The position numbers were made by a program, and so were the translations under genes. The notes under the pieces were generated by a model that was not told the origin of the DNA, did no database searches, and saw only the letters and a program-made list of their open reading frames with translations. This document shows, piece after piece, positions 1-7,075 of a DNA stretch of 64,000 bases; the stretch's first letter is position 1; every line of letters begins with the position of its first letter. Source of the DNA: a virus. The DNA lies in IMG/VR virus record IMGVR_UViG_3300035182_002389, positions 124,001 through 188,000 of that record, one strand, 5' to 3'.

Positions 1-2
1 AC

Positions 3-104
3 GAGGTCACGGAGAAGGAGCTGATCGCGCTCGTTCCCAGCGCCCGAATCGACGCTGCTGACATCGAGAAGGCGATCAAGCGCGTCCGCCCTGAGATGCG
101 CTGA
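3..104 (+). CDS. C-terminal end of a truncated gene
   Basis: An open frame enters from the left edge and ends at TGA 102-104, giving 33 residues rich in Glu, Lys, Ile and Ala and ending VRPEMR. Only the tail is present, so no function can be given. It is followed after about 50 bases by the exonuclease gene in the same direction, which is compatible with an operon. The frame is open for its whole visible length, but the stretch is short and could be chance. Confidence 0.5.
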   Translation, partial: EVTEKELIALVPSARIDAADIEKAIKRVRPEMR

Positions 105-155
105 AGAACGAGCGAAGATGATGTAGAGTCCCACCTCGGGGAAGGCTCGGGAGAC

Positions 156-1124
156 ATGGCCGAACATCTCATTTTCGACGGGCACAACCTTGCCGTGCGG
201 TGCGCGCACGCCATCGAGGCGGCAGGGCTCACGAACGCGGACGGCGTGCCGACCGGCGAAGCGTTCGCCTTCCTCAAGGCCCTCGGCGGCTTCAAGACGC
301 GCTTCCCACTCGCGAAGGTCACCGTCGTGTGGGACGGGTCGAGCCACAAGCGCAAGGCCGTCTTCGACGGGTACAAGGCCAGCCGCGGGATGCTCCGCAA
401 GACCTTCCCCGTCGAGTACCTGAAGGGTCTTCTGCCCTTCCTTTCCGTTCGTCAGGCCATGAGCCCGACCGACGAGGCGGACGACGTCATCGGCGTCCTC
501 GTGCGCGTTCGCTCCAGCGCAGAGCGAGATCGGGAACGCTCGCCTTCGGCGAGCTGGGAACGGGAACGGGAACGGGAAGAAGACCGCTTCACCATCGTCA
601 CGACCGACTGCGATCTCCTTCAAACCGTCACGCCGAAGGTCCGCGTCCTCATGCCGCCAGCGGGCGCTGCAAAAGATCGCCGCGAGACCTTGTACGGCGA
701 GATCGAGGTGCTTGCCGAGTACGGCGTGCCTGTCGGCCAGCTCCTCGACCTTCGCGCGCTCGCGGGAGACGTCTCCGACGAGATCCCCGGCGTGCCCGAG
801 CTGGGGCCCAAGCGCGCCGCAAAACTCCTCACCTTCCACGGATCACTCGACGCCGTCTTCGAGGAGGCGCTGCGTGACAAGGCTCGCAAGCGCAAAGGCA
901 TCCTCGCCTCGCCGATGACGGACCTTCAGCGCAAGAACCTGCGCGAGCACGAAGGAATCGTTCGACGCAATCTTGCGATCATGCGCCTCTCGGACGTCGA
1001 CGAGATCACGTACACCGAAGGCGCTTTCAAGGCTCTTCAAGCGGCCGTGCTTCTCCAGAAGCTCGACATCAAGGTCGACCCCATCCTCGACTTGTTCTTC
1101 CCGAAGCAGACCGCGTTCGCGTAG
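156..1124 (+). CDS. 5'-3' exonuclease (PIN/FEN type)
   Basis: 322 residues. Expected to remove RNA primers or trim 5' flaps during replication, as T5 exonuclease, T4 RNase H and the PolI N-domain do. Metal-binding acidic residues fit the fold: D8 in LIFDGHN, D60 in VVWDGS, E107/D109/D110 in TDEADD, D151 and D153 in TTDCD, and D205/D208 in ALAGDVSDEIPG, which opens the helix-three-turn-helix. The stretch RKAVFDGYKASR matches the arch entrance. Residues about 120-142 are an Arg/Glu/Ser-rich insert encoded by a GGGAAC repeat element (see repeat at 528). The insert falls between D110 and D151 and leaves every catalytic residue, so the enzyme may still work. GGGAGAC lies before the ATG. Confidence 0.85.
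   Translation: MAEHLIFDGHNLAVRCAHAIEAAGLTNADGVPTGEAFAFLKALGGFKTRFPLAKVTVVWDGSSHKRKAVFDGYKASRGMLRKTFPVEYLKGLLPFLSVRQAMSPTDEADDVIGVLVRVRSSAERDRERSPSASWEREREREEDRFTIVTTDCDLLQTVTPKVRVLMPPAGAAKDRRETLYGEIEVLAEYGVPVGQLLDLRALAGDVSDEIPGVPELGPKRAAKLLTFHGSLDAVFEEALRDKARKRKGILASPMTDLQRKNLREHEGIVRRNLAIMRLSDVDEITYTEGAFKALQAAVLLQKLDIKVDPILDLFFPKQTAFA
528..578 (+). repeat. GGGAAC repeat element, copy 1 (inside exonuclease gene)
   Basis: Layout: GATCGGGAACG, then a perfect hairpin GCTCGCC-TTCG-GGCGAGC-like palindrome, then about four GGGAAC hexamers. The same layout recurs at 2555 and 18191 with different palindromes. Here it lies in frame within the exonuclease gene and is translated as Arg-Glu-rich sequence. 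The hexamer period keeps any copy-number change in frame. Confidence 0.8.
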
Positions 1125-1161
1125 CGGTGCTTCAGGGCGTACGCTTCCTTTCGAGGTAAGC

Positions 1162-1350
1162 ATGCCCAACAGTCGAACGCGCATTTGCTCACTCACGTGT
1201 CCCGAGCGCGTCGATTGCGAGGTGTGCGGCAAAAAGCTCTGCCACGCGCACGAGCCTCACCACGCAGATGGCTCCGTCGCAAGTTTTTCCGACGGCCACT
1301 ACCTTACGCCGACAGGCGTCGTCTGCGTCGCGCGTCACGCGCGAGGATGA
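1162..1350 (+). CDS. small Cys/His-rich protein, possible zinc ribbon
   Basis: 62 residues. Six Cys (9, 13, 19, 22, 27, 55) and several His, with the core CEVCGKKLCHAH, suggest one or two structural zinc sites. I do not recognise the family. It may be a DNA- or protein-binding accessory factor made with the exonuclease 37 bases upstream. GAGGTAAGC before the ATG is a weak ribosome site. It converges with the leftward gene ending at 1352. Confidence 0.6.
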   Translation: MPNSRTRICSLTCPERVDCEVCGKKLCHAHEPHHADGSVASFSDGHYLTPTGVVCVARHARG

Positions 1351-1351
1351 G

Positions 1352-1633
1352 TCAGTCGTCTTCATCGACGGAAATCCACCATCCCTCGGCGTGCTTGAAG
1401 CCCGCAGGGACGTGCCAGACGTAGAGCGGGTCGCCTTTGCGCGATCGCCCCGTCGTCAAAGAGGGGCGAACCGAGACGACGTAGTACGTGCGCGTCGGAT
1501 CTTTGCCGGCGACGCTCTTCGCGAGCGCTGCGAGCAGGCGCTCTTCGTTGCCTGCGCCAACCTCATGCGGACCGTCCACGATGGTCGAGTTCTTTACGCC
1601 GTGGACGACGACCGCGAGGGCTCTTTTCGACAT
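1352..1633 (-). CDS. hypothetical protein, 93 aa
   Basis: 93 residues with a mixed alpha/beta composition: a hydrophobic N-terminal strand (ALAVVVHGV), then a YYVVSVRP strand, a short basic loop and a C-terminal YVWHVPAG..GWWISVDEDD. No family recognised. The start is supported by a perfect -10-like TAAAAT on the minus strand (1645-1640) with six bases to the ATG and no Shine-Dalgarno, so the mRNA is probably leaderless. It stops one base past the end of the rightward gene. Confidence 0.65.
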   Translation of the reverse strand: MSKRALAVVVHGVKNSTIVDGPHEVGAGNEERLLAALAKSVAGKDPTRTYYVVSVRPSLTTGRSRKGDPLYVWHVPAGFKHAEGWWISVDEDD

Positions 1634-1639
1634 GGGCGT

Positions 1640-1645
1640 ATTTTA
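1640..1645 (-). promoter_or_regulatory. -10-like box for leaderless gene at 1633
   Basis: TAAAAT on the minus strand, then six bases (ACGCCC), then the ATG of the 93-residue gene. With a start site 6-7 bases after the box, transcription would begin at the start codon. The same spacing occurs at eleven other ATGs in the window. Confidence 0.5.
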
Positions 1646-1685
1646 CTTTGAGACGAGACAAGAGCGAGACTCAGACGAAAAGAAC

Positions 1686-1756
1686 GACCTTCGGTCGAGC
1701 ACGGGCTTCGCCCGAGGACGCGCCTGCGGCACGAGGACGCGCCTTCGGCGCGAGGA
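1686..1756. repeat. TTCG/TGCG hairpin cluster between leftward genes
   Basis: Short inverted repeats with TTCG or TGCG loops stand in series: CGACC-TTCG-GTCG, CGGGC-TTCG-CCCG, then two near-copies of a roughly 20-base unit beginning GAGGACGCGCCT. They lie between the gene starting at 1633 and the end of the leftward gene at 1757. They may stabilise or end leftward transcripts, or be debris of the hairpin seen in the GGGAAC elements. There is no T-run. Confidence 0.5.
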
Positions 1757-2485
1757 TTAGCTTAGCCAGTTCTGCACGGCCTGAAAGAGCCGAGGGGCCT
1801 TCCTCTGCATCGCGGAAGGGTCGAGCGCCCACCACGCGGCGGCATCCATCGCGCCCTCGAAGTTGCCCGCGAGCGCGTGGTAGGCCGTGATGGGCCGGTT
1901 CATCGACCCAAGGACTGCAATGACCTCTCGACCCGCCTCGGGGTTCAACGAGAAGGCGGCGTGGGCAGCTTCGTGCGCTGCGACCTTGCTGCCGCCGTGC
2001 ATCCGCGAGCCTGCGATCTCCGTCATCACGGGCAGGTGCGCGTTGATGACCGTCGCGCGGCCCGCGTGACACTCGCCAGAAGAGGTCGAAGAGCCCTCGA
2101 TGACGAGGAACTTGATGCGGATGCCGCGAAAGACGCGCCGCGCCACGATCATCGCTTCGCGTAGCAGCTCGCCGCCGCCGTCCATCGGGCGCCAGAGCCT
2201 CGCTTTTCCGAGCACTGGAGCCCACTTCTTCCAGCGCTCGACGTCGAGCGTCCACTTCGCGAGCGCGCGCGGCGGTCCGAGCACGGCGCCCACCGACCCG
2301 TTGCGACCTTGGTAGACGAGGTAGCCGTCCTTCAGGTCGTAGCCTGCGATGGCCGGCGCGAACGTGTCTTCGGTGTCGAAGGACTCCGCGTAGACCTTGC
2401 CGACGCCTTCGACGCGCACCCATCCCGCGGAGCCTTCCAGGCTCTTCTTCGCTCGCTTGCGAAGGGTGTCAGGGGTGAGCGGCAT
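1757..2485 (-). CDS. putative zinc metallopeptidase (HEAAH motif)
   Basis: 242 residues. A zincin motif HEAAH spans residues 171-175, and NFEGAMD follows at 209-214, so E210 could be the third zinc ligand with D214 nearby (ExxxD, gluzincin-like). This is a reading of the motif; I do not recognise the family. The N-terminal 150 residues are an uncharacterised alpha/beta region. No signal peptide or membrane segment, so it should act in the cytoplasm or virion. It is the first gene of the leftward pair. A role in cutting virion or host proteins is speculation. Confidence 0.6.
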   Translation of the reverse strand: MPLTPDTLRKRAKKSLEGSAGWVRVEGVGKVYAESFDTEDTFAPAIAGYDLKDGYLVYQGRNGSVGAVLGPPRALAKWTLDVERWKKWAPVLGKARLWRPMDGGGELLREAMIVARRVFRGIRIKFLVIEGSSTSSGECHAGRATVINAHLPVMTEIAGSRMHGGSKVAAHEAAHAAFSLNPEAGREVIAVLGSMNRPITAYHALAGNFEGAMDAAAWWALDPSAMQRKAPRLFQAVQNWLS

Positions 2486-2554
2486 CTTCTGCTCATTCTG
2501 CGTACGTCAGGGCTCGCTGTCGATGACTTTCAGTAAGCCAGCCGCCCGAAACAA

Positions 2555-2614
2555 GATCGGGAAACGCTCGCTGCGCTCGCTGGGAACGGGAACGGGAACG
2601 GGAACGGGAGCGGG
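2555..2614 (+). repeat. GGGAAC repeat element, copy 2
   Basis: GATCGGGAAACG, then the palindrome CGCTCGC-TGC-GCTCGCT, then four GGGAAC hexamers ending GGGAGCGGG. It lies between the divergent HEAAH gene and the histone-like gene, just upstream of the latter's promoter. Confidence 0.8.
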
Positions 2615-2645
2615 CAAGGCTTTGCCTCGCCCGCGTCGATCGGCG

Positions 2646-2651
2646 TAGACT
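2646..2651 (+). promoter_or_regulatory. -10-like box, leaderless start at 2658
   Basis: TAGACT followed by CACGCC and the ATG of the histone-like gene. A possible -35 is TTGCCT at 2622-2627, 18 bases upstream. No Shine-Dalgarno is present, so a leaderless message is likely. Confidence 0.5.
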
Positions 2652-2657
2652 CACGCC

Positions 2658-3758
2658 ATGCCGTACATCAAAGGCGCCTCCGAAGAGTCCGTCGCACAAA
2701 ATGTGGATTTTGCCCTTCGCGAAGGAAAAAGCCACGATCAGGCGATGGCCATCGCGCGCTCCTACGCGAACCGCGTGCTCAAGGCACGCCGCCACGTCTG
2801 GACCCAAGAGCGCGAGCGCATCTTCCAGGTCGGCGTTCGGATGGGCGTCGCGAAGTACCACGGCAAACGAGCGCGCCGCGACGCTCCGCCGAAGCATGTC
2901 CGCAAAGCTCGCGTCTTCGTTCGCCTCTCCTACCCCCTCGGCGACGGGACGCAGAAGCAGCAAGAGGCCGTCGCGCGAAAAGCCGACATGCGCATCTACG
3001 AAGCTGCCGGGGGCCGTCTCACGACCAAATCGGGCGGCGCGTATGGCCGCCTCGGGCATCGCTCGCACTCGTTCGAGTACGCGACCCCCGACAGCGCCCA
3101 GCGCGTGCTCCACGCCATCGAGAAGCTCAAGATCAAGGGCCTGAAGATCGGCATCGTCTCGATCGTATGGGACGAATCGGGCCGCGCGCAGTCGACCTCG
3201 CTGACCTCCTTGCCGGCCGCGAAGCCAGCCAAGAAGCCGGCCAAGAAGCCGGCGAAGGCCGCGAAGAAGCCGGCCAAGAAGAAGCCGGCGAAAGCCGCGA
3301 AGAAGAGGCCCGCGAAGGCCGCGAAGAAGCCTGCGAAGGCCGCGAAGAAGAAGCCCGCGAAGGCCGCGAAGAGGCCGGCGAAGGCTGCGAAGAAGCCGGT
3401 CAAGACCTCGACCAAGACCTCGACCAAGAGGACCTCCGCCAAGAAGGTCGTCCCGACCTTCGAGGTGTGGGGCTGGAAGGGCAACAAGGGTCACAAGCTC
3501 TCGACCCACACCCGCGAGACCAACGCCATCGAAGCGGCGAAAAAGATCAAGGGCTACGACAAGGTCCGAGTGCAAGTTCACATGGGGCGCGAAACCAAGA
3601 GCTTCACCGTGCAGGGGCCGCGCGGCGGCGTCGGCCGCGTCGGCGGCACGATGCCGAAGTCGCGCGGACCTGCGAAGAAGACGACCAAGAAGACGGCCAA
3701 GAAAGCGGCAAAGAAGTCTGCCAAGACCACGCGCCGGCAGAGCGTGCCGCCGTTCTGA
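2658..3758 (+). CDS. histone H1-like DNA-binding protein with globular domains
   Basis: 366 residues. The N-terminal ~40 residues (NVDFALREGKSHDQAMAIA) resemble a short motif common in phage proteins. Residues ~45-175 form a globular basic domain. Residues ~185-255 are PAKKA/AKKPAKA repeats like the tail of histone H1 and bacterial Hc1/AlgP. Residues ~265-335 form a second small domain, and the end is again Lys/Ala-rich. It should bind and compact DNA in the cytoplasm or virion. It is one of four Lys/Ala-rich proteins here (others at 40678, 41265 and 41554). The repeat DNA has a matching low-complexity GCGAAGAAG texture. Confidence 0.75.
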   Translation: MPYIKGASEESVAQNVDFALREGKSHDQAMAIARSYANRVLKARRHVWTQERERIFQVGVRMGVAKYHGKRARRDAPPKHVRKARVFVRLSYPLGDGTQKQQEAVARKADMRIYEAAGGRLTTKSGGAYGRLGHRSHSFEYATPDSAQRVLHAIEKLKIKGLKIGIVSIVWDESGRAQSTSLTSLPAAKPAKKPAKKPAKAAKKPAKKKPAKAAKKRPAKAAKKPAKAAKKKPAKAAKRPAKAAKKPVKTSTKTSTKRTSAKKVVPTFEVWGWKGNKGHKLSTHTRETNAIEAAKKIKGYDKVRVQVHMGRETKSFTVQGPRGGVGRVGGTMPKSRGPAKKTTKKTAKKAAKKSAKTTRRQSVPPF

Positions 3759-3761
3759 GCT

Positions 3762-4007
3762 TCACCCTCCCGCGCCCACGCGAAGCGTGAGGAACAAGTG
3801 AGCGCCTTCGGCAAAACCGTAGGCGCTCACGAGTTTTGTGGTGCACGCAATCGTCACTCCATTTTCGTGGCGCAGCTCCCAATCCTCGCGCGGGCGCGAG
3901 GCATTCTGGCTCATGGAAAGCGCCTCTTCGATGAGGCTGTCGAGCGGCACGGCCTCGTGAAATCCAAGCGCAACTTCCTGCCCGTTCACGACGAAGGTGA
4001 GCCTCAT
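3762..4007 (-). CDS. ubiquitin-like (beta-grasp) protein ending in Gly-Gly
   Basis: 81 residues. It opens with a beta-hairpin (MRLTFVVNGQEVALGF), has a central helix (LDSLIEEALSM), then PREDWELRHENG and ends LFLTLRVGAGG. This matches, from memory, a short bacterial family (DUF2604-type) with VSGQ..., PPEDWELRDE.G and LFLSLKAG.GG, which is considered ubiquitin-like. The exposed C-terminal GG is the feature used for conjugation by E1/E2 enzymes. No E1, E2 or JAB gene is visible in the window. A second ATG gives an 84-residue form starting at 4016. It is transcribed against its neighbours, and its upstream region holds two dyad sites. The fold is likely; conjugation is inference. Confidence 0.75.
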   Translation of the reverse strand: MRLTFVVNGQEVALGFHEAVPLDSLIEEALSMSQNASRPREDWELRHENGVTIACTTKLVSAYGFAEGAHLFLTLRVGAGG

Positions 4008-4037
4008 GCGGACCATTTCTACCACGAAGGGGCCTCT

Positions 4038-4052
4038 GACTTCTGGCAAGCC
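4038..4052. promoter_or_regulatory. 15-bp dyad site (GACTT-CTGGC-AAGCC)
   Basis: Matches RRCTT-N5-AAGCY. It lies 31 bases upstream of the leftward ubiquitin-like gene and 154 bases upstream of the rightward gene at 4206. On the minus strand a TAGAAA box follows closer to the ATG. Confidence 0.5.
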
Positions 4053-4060
4053 ACCGAGGC

Positions 4061-4075
4061 GGCTTTGCACAAGTA
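4061..4075. promoter_or_regulatory. 15-bp dyad-like site (GGCTT-TGCAC-AAGTA)
   Basis: An imperfect copy of the recurring dyad, 23 bases from the one at 4038, in the same divergent spacer. Two sites about two helical turns apart suggest cooperative binding. Confidence 0.35.
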
Positions 4076-4205
4076 CCGGCTTTTTCTCAGCAGAAAAACG
4101 CGATGTCGATTTTGGTTTCGAGCTTGTTGACGAACGAATCGTCGTGCGTCTCAATGGACTCCTGACCGGACACGTTCGTCCGAAACCATCAGGGAGTTCC
4201 TCTTC

Positions 4206-4721
4206 ATGGCCTTCGACCTGAGCTTCGGCTCTCTCGGCTCGGCTCGCGACAAGCTGGCGAGCTGGCACGACGAAAACAAGCTCGCCATCAGCCGCGCGAC
4301 CGCCACCGCCGAGATCGGCGCTTCCGCCTTCGGCTTCGGCTGGCTCCACGGCCGCTACCCGAAGATGGACGTGTTCGGCGTCGACCTCTCGCTGCTCGCC
4401 GGCGTCGGTCTCATCGGGCTCTCCTTCCTCGACAAGAAGGAAGAGGGGGAAGGCGGCGCGTACGGCCACCACCTCGCTTCGCTCGGCCAGGGCGCCCTCG
4501 CGGTGTACCTCGCCAAGCTCGGCGCGGATTGGGGCGACAGCATGAACCCCGACTCGCCGCACTACTGCGGGATGTACACGCCGAGCGCCACGGCGCCCGC
4601 GCAGTTCCAGCCCAAGGTCCCGCCGCCCGCCGCGGTCAAGGGCTACGACTACGCCCACACGGGCTTCAACGTCTCGACGGCCGACATCGGCCAGATGGCC
4701 CAGCGCCGTAACTGGGGCTGA
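4206..4721 (+). CDS. predicted membrane protein, 171 aa
   Basis: 171 residues. An N-terminal soluble stretch is followed by one or two hydrophobic segments: TAEIGASAFGFGWLHG and DLSLLAGVGLIGLSFL (about residues 38-78). A third amphipathic region follows at 93-110, and the C-terminal half is soluble and Pro/Tyr-rich with one Cys. No family recognised. It stands directly before the strongly led 187-residue gene, so it may be a virion or virion-membrane component. AGGGAG lies about 12 bases before the ATG. Confidence 0.6.
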   Translation: MAFDLSFGSLGSARDKLASWHDENKLAISRATATAEIGASAFGFGWLHGRYPKMDVFGVDLSLLAGVGLIGLSFLDKKEEGEGGAYGHHLASLGQGALAVYLAKLGADWGDSMNPDSPHYCGMYTPSATAPAQFQPKVPPPAAVKGYDYAHTGFNVSTADIGQMAQRRNWG

Positions 4722-4821
4722 GACCGCTTCGAGGTCGCTCTCGGGCGACCAGTGATCGATGGGACGTCGGTGGTGGTGGGGAAGCTCGCCTCGTCCAAGG
4801 CAACGTGACAGGAGAATCCAA

Positions 4822-5385
4822 ATGAACGGTCTCATCCAGAAGTTCGGCGCGCAGAAGGCTTCGGCGGCGACGGGCGCGCCCGGCGAAGGCTGCAACGTCC
4901 CCGCGCAGATGCAGCAGGCGAATGCCGCCGCGATGTACCAGCTCCGCGTCAACGGGCTGACCTCGCCGGGCCTCGCCCCCAACACGACGGGCTGCTGCCC
5001 GCCCCCGGTCGTCCTCGACGCTTCGAGCCGCGACAGCAGCGGCGCGCAGCTCACGGTCGGCGCGAACGACGTGTTCAGCGTCACCGTGCAGCTCCAGGAG
5101 CCCTTCAAGGGCAACGACTTCGTCGTGGCTGCGCAGATCGCGCAGTACTTCGAGATCATGTCGATCAAGGTCGGCCGCGACGAGCAGCTCATCTCGGAAG
5201 CCGCGATCCCCGCCGAGGTCTTCTCGTCGGCCTCGCAGCGCCAGGTCGGCCTCGACATGCTCCCCTGCCCGACGTCGAAGCAAATCTTCGTCCAGGTGCG
5301 CAACGTCGACACGCAGGCCCGCTACTTCAAGGCCGCGTTCTTCGGCTCGTGCTTCGACTGCAACACGCCGCAGATCGGCGGCTGA
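4822..5385 (+). CDS. candidate abundant structural protein, 187 aa
   Basis: 187 residues, strand-rich (FSVTVQLQEPF, DFVVAAQIAQYF, KQIFVQVRNVD, YFKAAFFGSCFD), with five Cys including a TGCCPPP pair and a C-terminal CFDCNT. No signal peptide or membrane segment. The ribosome site GGAG sits eight bases before the ATG inside ACAGGAGAATCC. Its length, beta content and place before the spike/fibre paralogues suit a capsid or coat protein, but I recognise no fold. I choose ATG 4822 over an upstream in-frame ATG because of this ribosome site. Confidence 0.55.
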   Translation: MNGLIQKFGAQKASAATGAPGEGCNVPAQMQQANAAAMYQLRVNGLTSPGLAPNTTGCCPPPVVLDASSRDSSGAQLTVGANDVFSVTVQLQEPFKGNDFVVAAQIAQYFEIMSIKVGRDEQLISEAAIPAEVFSSASQRQVGLDMLPCPTSKQIFVQVRNVDTQARYFKAAFFGSCFDCNTPQIGG

Positions 5386-5535
5386 GCAACCGCCTCGTGC
5401 GTGAGTGGGTCGCAAGGCCCGCTCCGCTGAGATGATGCGTAGACCCTGGTTGCGCTCGACGCTCGCGAGAGTTCGAGCGTACCCGGGGCCTTCGTGTATT
5501 TGCTGCGCGCATCGACCTTTTCGCAGGAGACTTCC
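5386..5535 (+). other. 150-base intergenic region with inverted repeat
   Basis: No gene seen. ACGCTCG at about 5459 pairs with CGAGCGT at about 5475 to form a 7-bp stem, and AGGAGA at 5525-5530 is the ribosome site of the next gene. GCGTAGACCC at about 5438 could hold a -10-like TAGACC. Confidence 0.4.
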
Positions 5536-6462
5536 ATGACCGAAGGCTACAATCCTTTCCCCGGCTTCTTCGTCGCCGACACGATCTGCTCGCTCCAGAA
5601 CGCCGACACGAGCGGCCTCGAAGACGGCTGCCTCGCGTACGTTCGCGCGAACCAGTCCTACTACGCGTACGGCGCGTCCTTCGCGCACGCGCCCGCACCG
5701 AACGGCACGACCGTGCTCTCGACCTTCAACGGCCCGGCGGCCGTTCAGGCCGATGGCAGCCCGTGCACCGGCGAGCAGTCGCACGCACACACGGCCGGCG
5801 GCCCCGGCCGCTGGATCCTGACGACCCTCGGATACGGCGGGTTCCAGGCGCCCTTCAAGGCACGCGCCGTGCAGTCCCTCGCCGTCGCCCACCTCAACGC
5901 CGCGAGCACGAGCGCCGATGGCGTAACGCTCCTCGAAGGTGACGTCGTCCTGCTCACCGCCCAGACCCCCGGGACCGATAACGGCCCCTACGTGGTCGGT
6001 CCGGTCGTCGGCCCCGCCGCTCCGCTCACCCGCCCGTTCTGGTGGAGCCCCGACACGGTCATCCCGTCCGGGACCGTCATCGAAGTCGGCGGCGAAGGCA
6101 CGCTCTTCAAGAACAGCTCGTGGAAGGTCACGGGCGCCTCGTTCGTCGTCGAGACGGGCGGCCCCGGCCTGTTCCCGCAGAACCAGCGCTACACGGGCGC
6201 TCTCGGAGCCGGCGATCTGTTCCTCGACGGAAGCGGAGCCTCGGGCCACCACGACATCGGCCTCTACATGACCGCGGACGCCTCCGTCCAGGTCACGCGC
6301 AGGGCGTTCTCGGGCGCTCTGCTGACGGTCGAGTACGAGGTCCTCGTTCAGATGCCGGGTCAGCGCGGCGCCGCGGCGCTCCGCATCCAGGCCCAGCAGG
6401 CGGACGGGTCGCTCAGCAACTACGACGTCAGCACCCTCTCCGTCCTCGTCAACAACTGGTGA
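5536..6462 (+). CDS. M-x-EGYNP family protein with tail-fibre extension
   Basis: 308 residues, the longest member of the first paralogue array. Residues 1-~95 are the shared module: MTEGYNPFPGF, LQNADTSGLEDGCLAY, VLSTFNGP and GRWILT. The extension (about 105-195) reads GDVVLLTAQ..DNGPYVV, a module seen in many phage tail-fibre proteins, and the C-terminal ~100 residues are beta-rich. Likely a virion fibre or adhesin. AGGAGA is seven bases before the ATG. Seven sibling genes carry the same head, so the head may be the attachment part and the rest the variable part. Confidence 0.7.
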   Translation: MTEGYNPFPGFFVADTICSLQNADTSGLEDGCLAYVRANQSYYAYGASFAHAPAPNGTTVLSTFNGPAAVQADGSPCTGEQSHAHTAGGPGRWILTTLGYGGFQAPFKARAVQSLAVAHLNAASTSADGVTLLEGDVVLLTAQTPGTDNGPYVVGPVVGPAAPLTRPFWWSPDTVIPSGTVIEVGGEGTLFKNSSWKVTGASFVVETGGPGLFPQNQRYTGALGAGDLFLDGSGASGHHDIGLYMTADASVQVTRRAFSGALLTVEYEVLVQMPGQRGAAALRIQAQQADGSLSNYDVSTLSVLVNNW

Positions 6463-6509
6463 TCGACGGAGGCGATTGCCGAAGGTGATCGCCTACGCGG
6501 CGGAGAACA

Positions 6510-6536
6510 AGGGTTCGTGTTCGGACCCTCGTTTTC
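6510..6536 (+). terminator. possible intrinsic terminator
   Basis: AGGGT and ACCCT pair across a ten-base loop that itself contains TTCG-type sequence, followed by CGTTTTCC. The stem is short but the U-tract is in place. It stands after the 308-residue gene and just before the dyad at 6545. Confidence 0.45.
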
Positions 6537-6544
6537 CCCGCTGC

Positions 6545-6559
6545 GACTTGTCGCAAGCC
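6545..6559. promoter_or_regulatory. 15-bp dyad site (GACTT-GTCGC-AAGCC)
   Basis: A full match, 76 bases before the next ATG (6636). AGTAGAATCTG, with a -10-like TAGAAT, follows about 27 bases downstream of the dyad, so this looks like a new transcription unit for the paralogue array. Confidence 0.55.
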
Positions 6560-6635
6560 GTGCTTCTTCATTTGCCCCAAGCGGAGTAGAATCTGCTCTA
6601 CTGAGGGCGCAACCCTTTCGACGGAGATCAGCACC

Positions 6636-6983
6636 ATGCCCAACGAAGGCTTCAATCCGTTTCCCGGCTTCGTGCACGCAGACAGCACCTGCGCGCTCCA
6701 GAACGTCAACACCGACGGCCTCGACATCGGCTGCCTCGCGAAGACGCCCCAGATCCAGCAGCGCGCTCCCGGCACGCTGGACGGCTGCACCTACTGGCGC
6801 CTCGACGAGACAGACCCGCCGCTCAGCGTCGACGGCAACGACGTGCTCGCGACCTACAACAGCGGCATGCCGCTCGACGGCGCGGCCCACCCGTGCACCG
6901 TCGTCGAGCCGAGCGCGCACAGCCTCCGCGGCACGCAGCGCTGGATTCGCCTCAACATCTACGACGTCGCGTCCGACCTCTAG
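6636..6983 (+). CDS. M-x-EG[YF]NP family protein, 115 aa
   Basis: 115 residues, a minimal single-module member. It has MPNEGFNPFPGF, CALQNVNTDGLDIGCLA, VLATYNSG and QRWIRLNIYDV. Four Cys are partly shared with siblings. Conserved head and tail blocks flank a variable middle of about 30 residues. It is the second of seven tandem genes. Function unknown; probably a virion surface or fibre-associated protein. CGGAGATC precedes the ATG. Confidence 0.65.
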   Translation: MPNEGFNPFPGFVHADSTCALQNVNTDGLDIGCLAKTPQIQQRAPGTLDGCTYWRLDETDPPLSVDGNDVLATYNSGMPLDGAAHPCTVVEPSAHSLRGTQRWIRLNIYDVASDL

Positions 6984-7075
6984 TCCACATCCGTCAGCGC
7001 CGACGGACCCGTCGCGTCGGCGCTGGCGGACACGCTCTGCAACATCTTCATCCGGTCTTCCTCTCGGAGCGCGCC

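Noticed and set aside
3797-3830. A 10-bp inverted repeat (GTGAGCGCCT...AGGCGCTCAC) considered as a terminator
   Set aside because: It lies inside the ubiquitin-like coding sequence and has no T-run in the leftward direction.
3762-5312. A 516-codon leftward open frame spanning several rightward genes
   Set aside because: Only its last 81 codons look like a protein (the ubiquitin-like gene); the rest is antisense to the 171- and 187-residue genes with the composition of a high-GC shadow frame.
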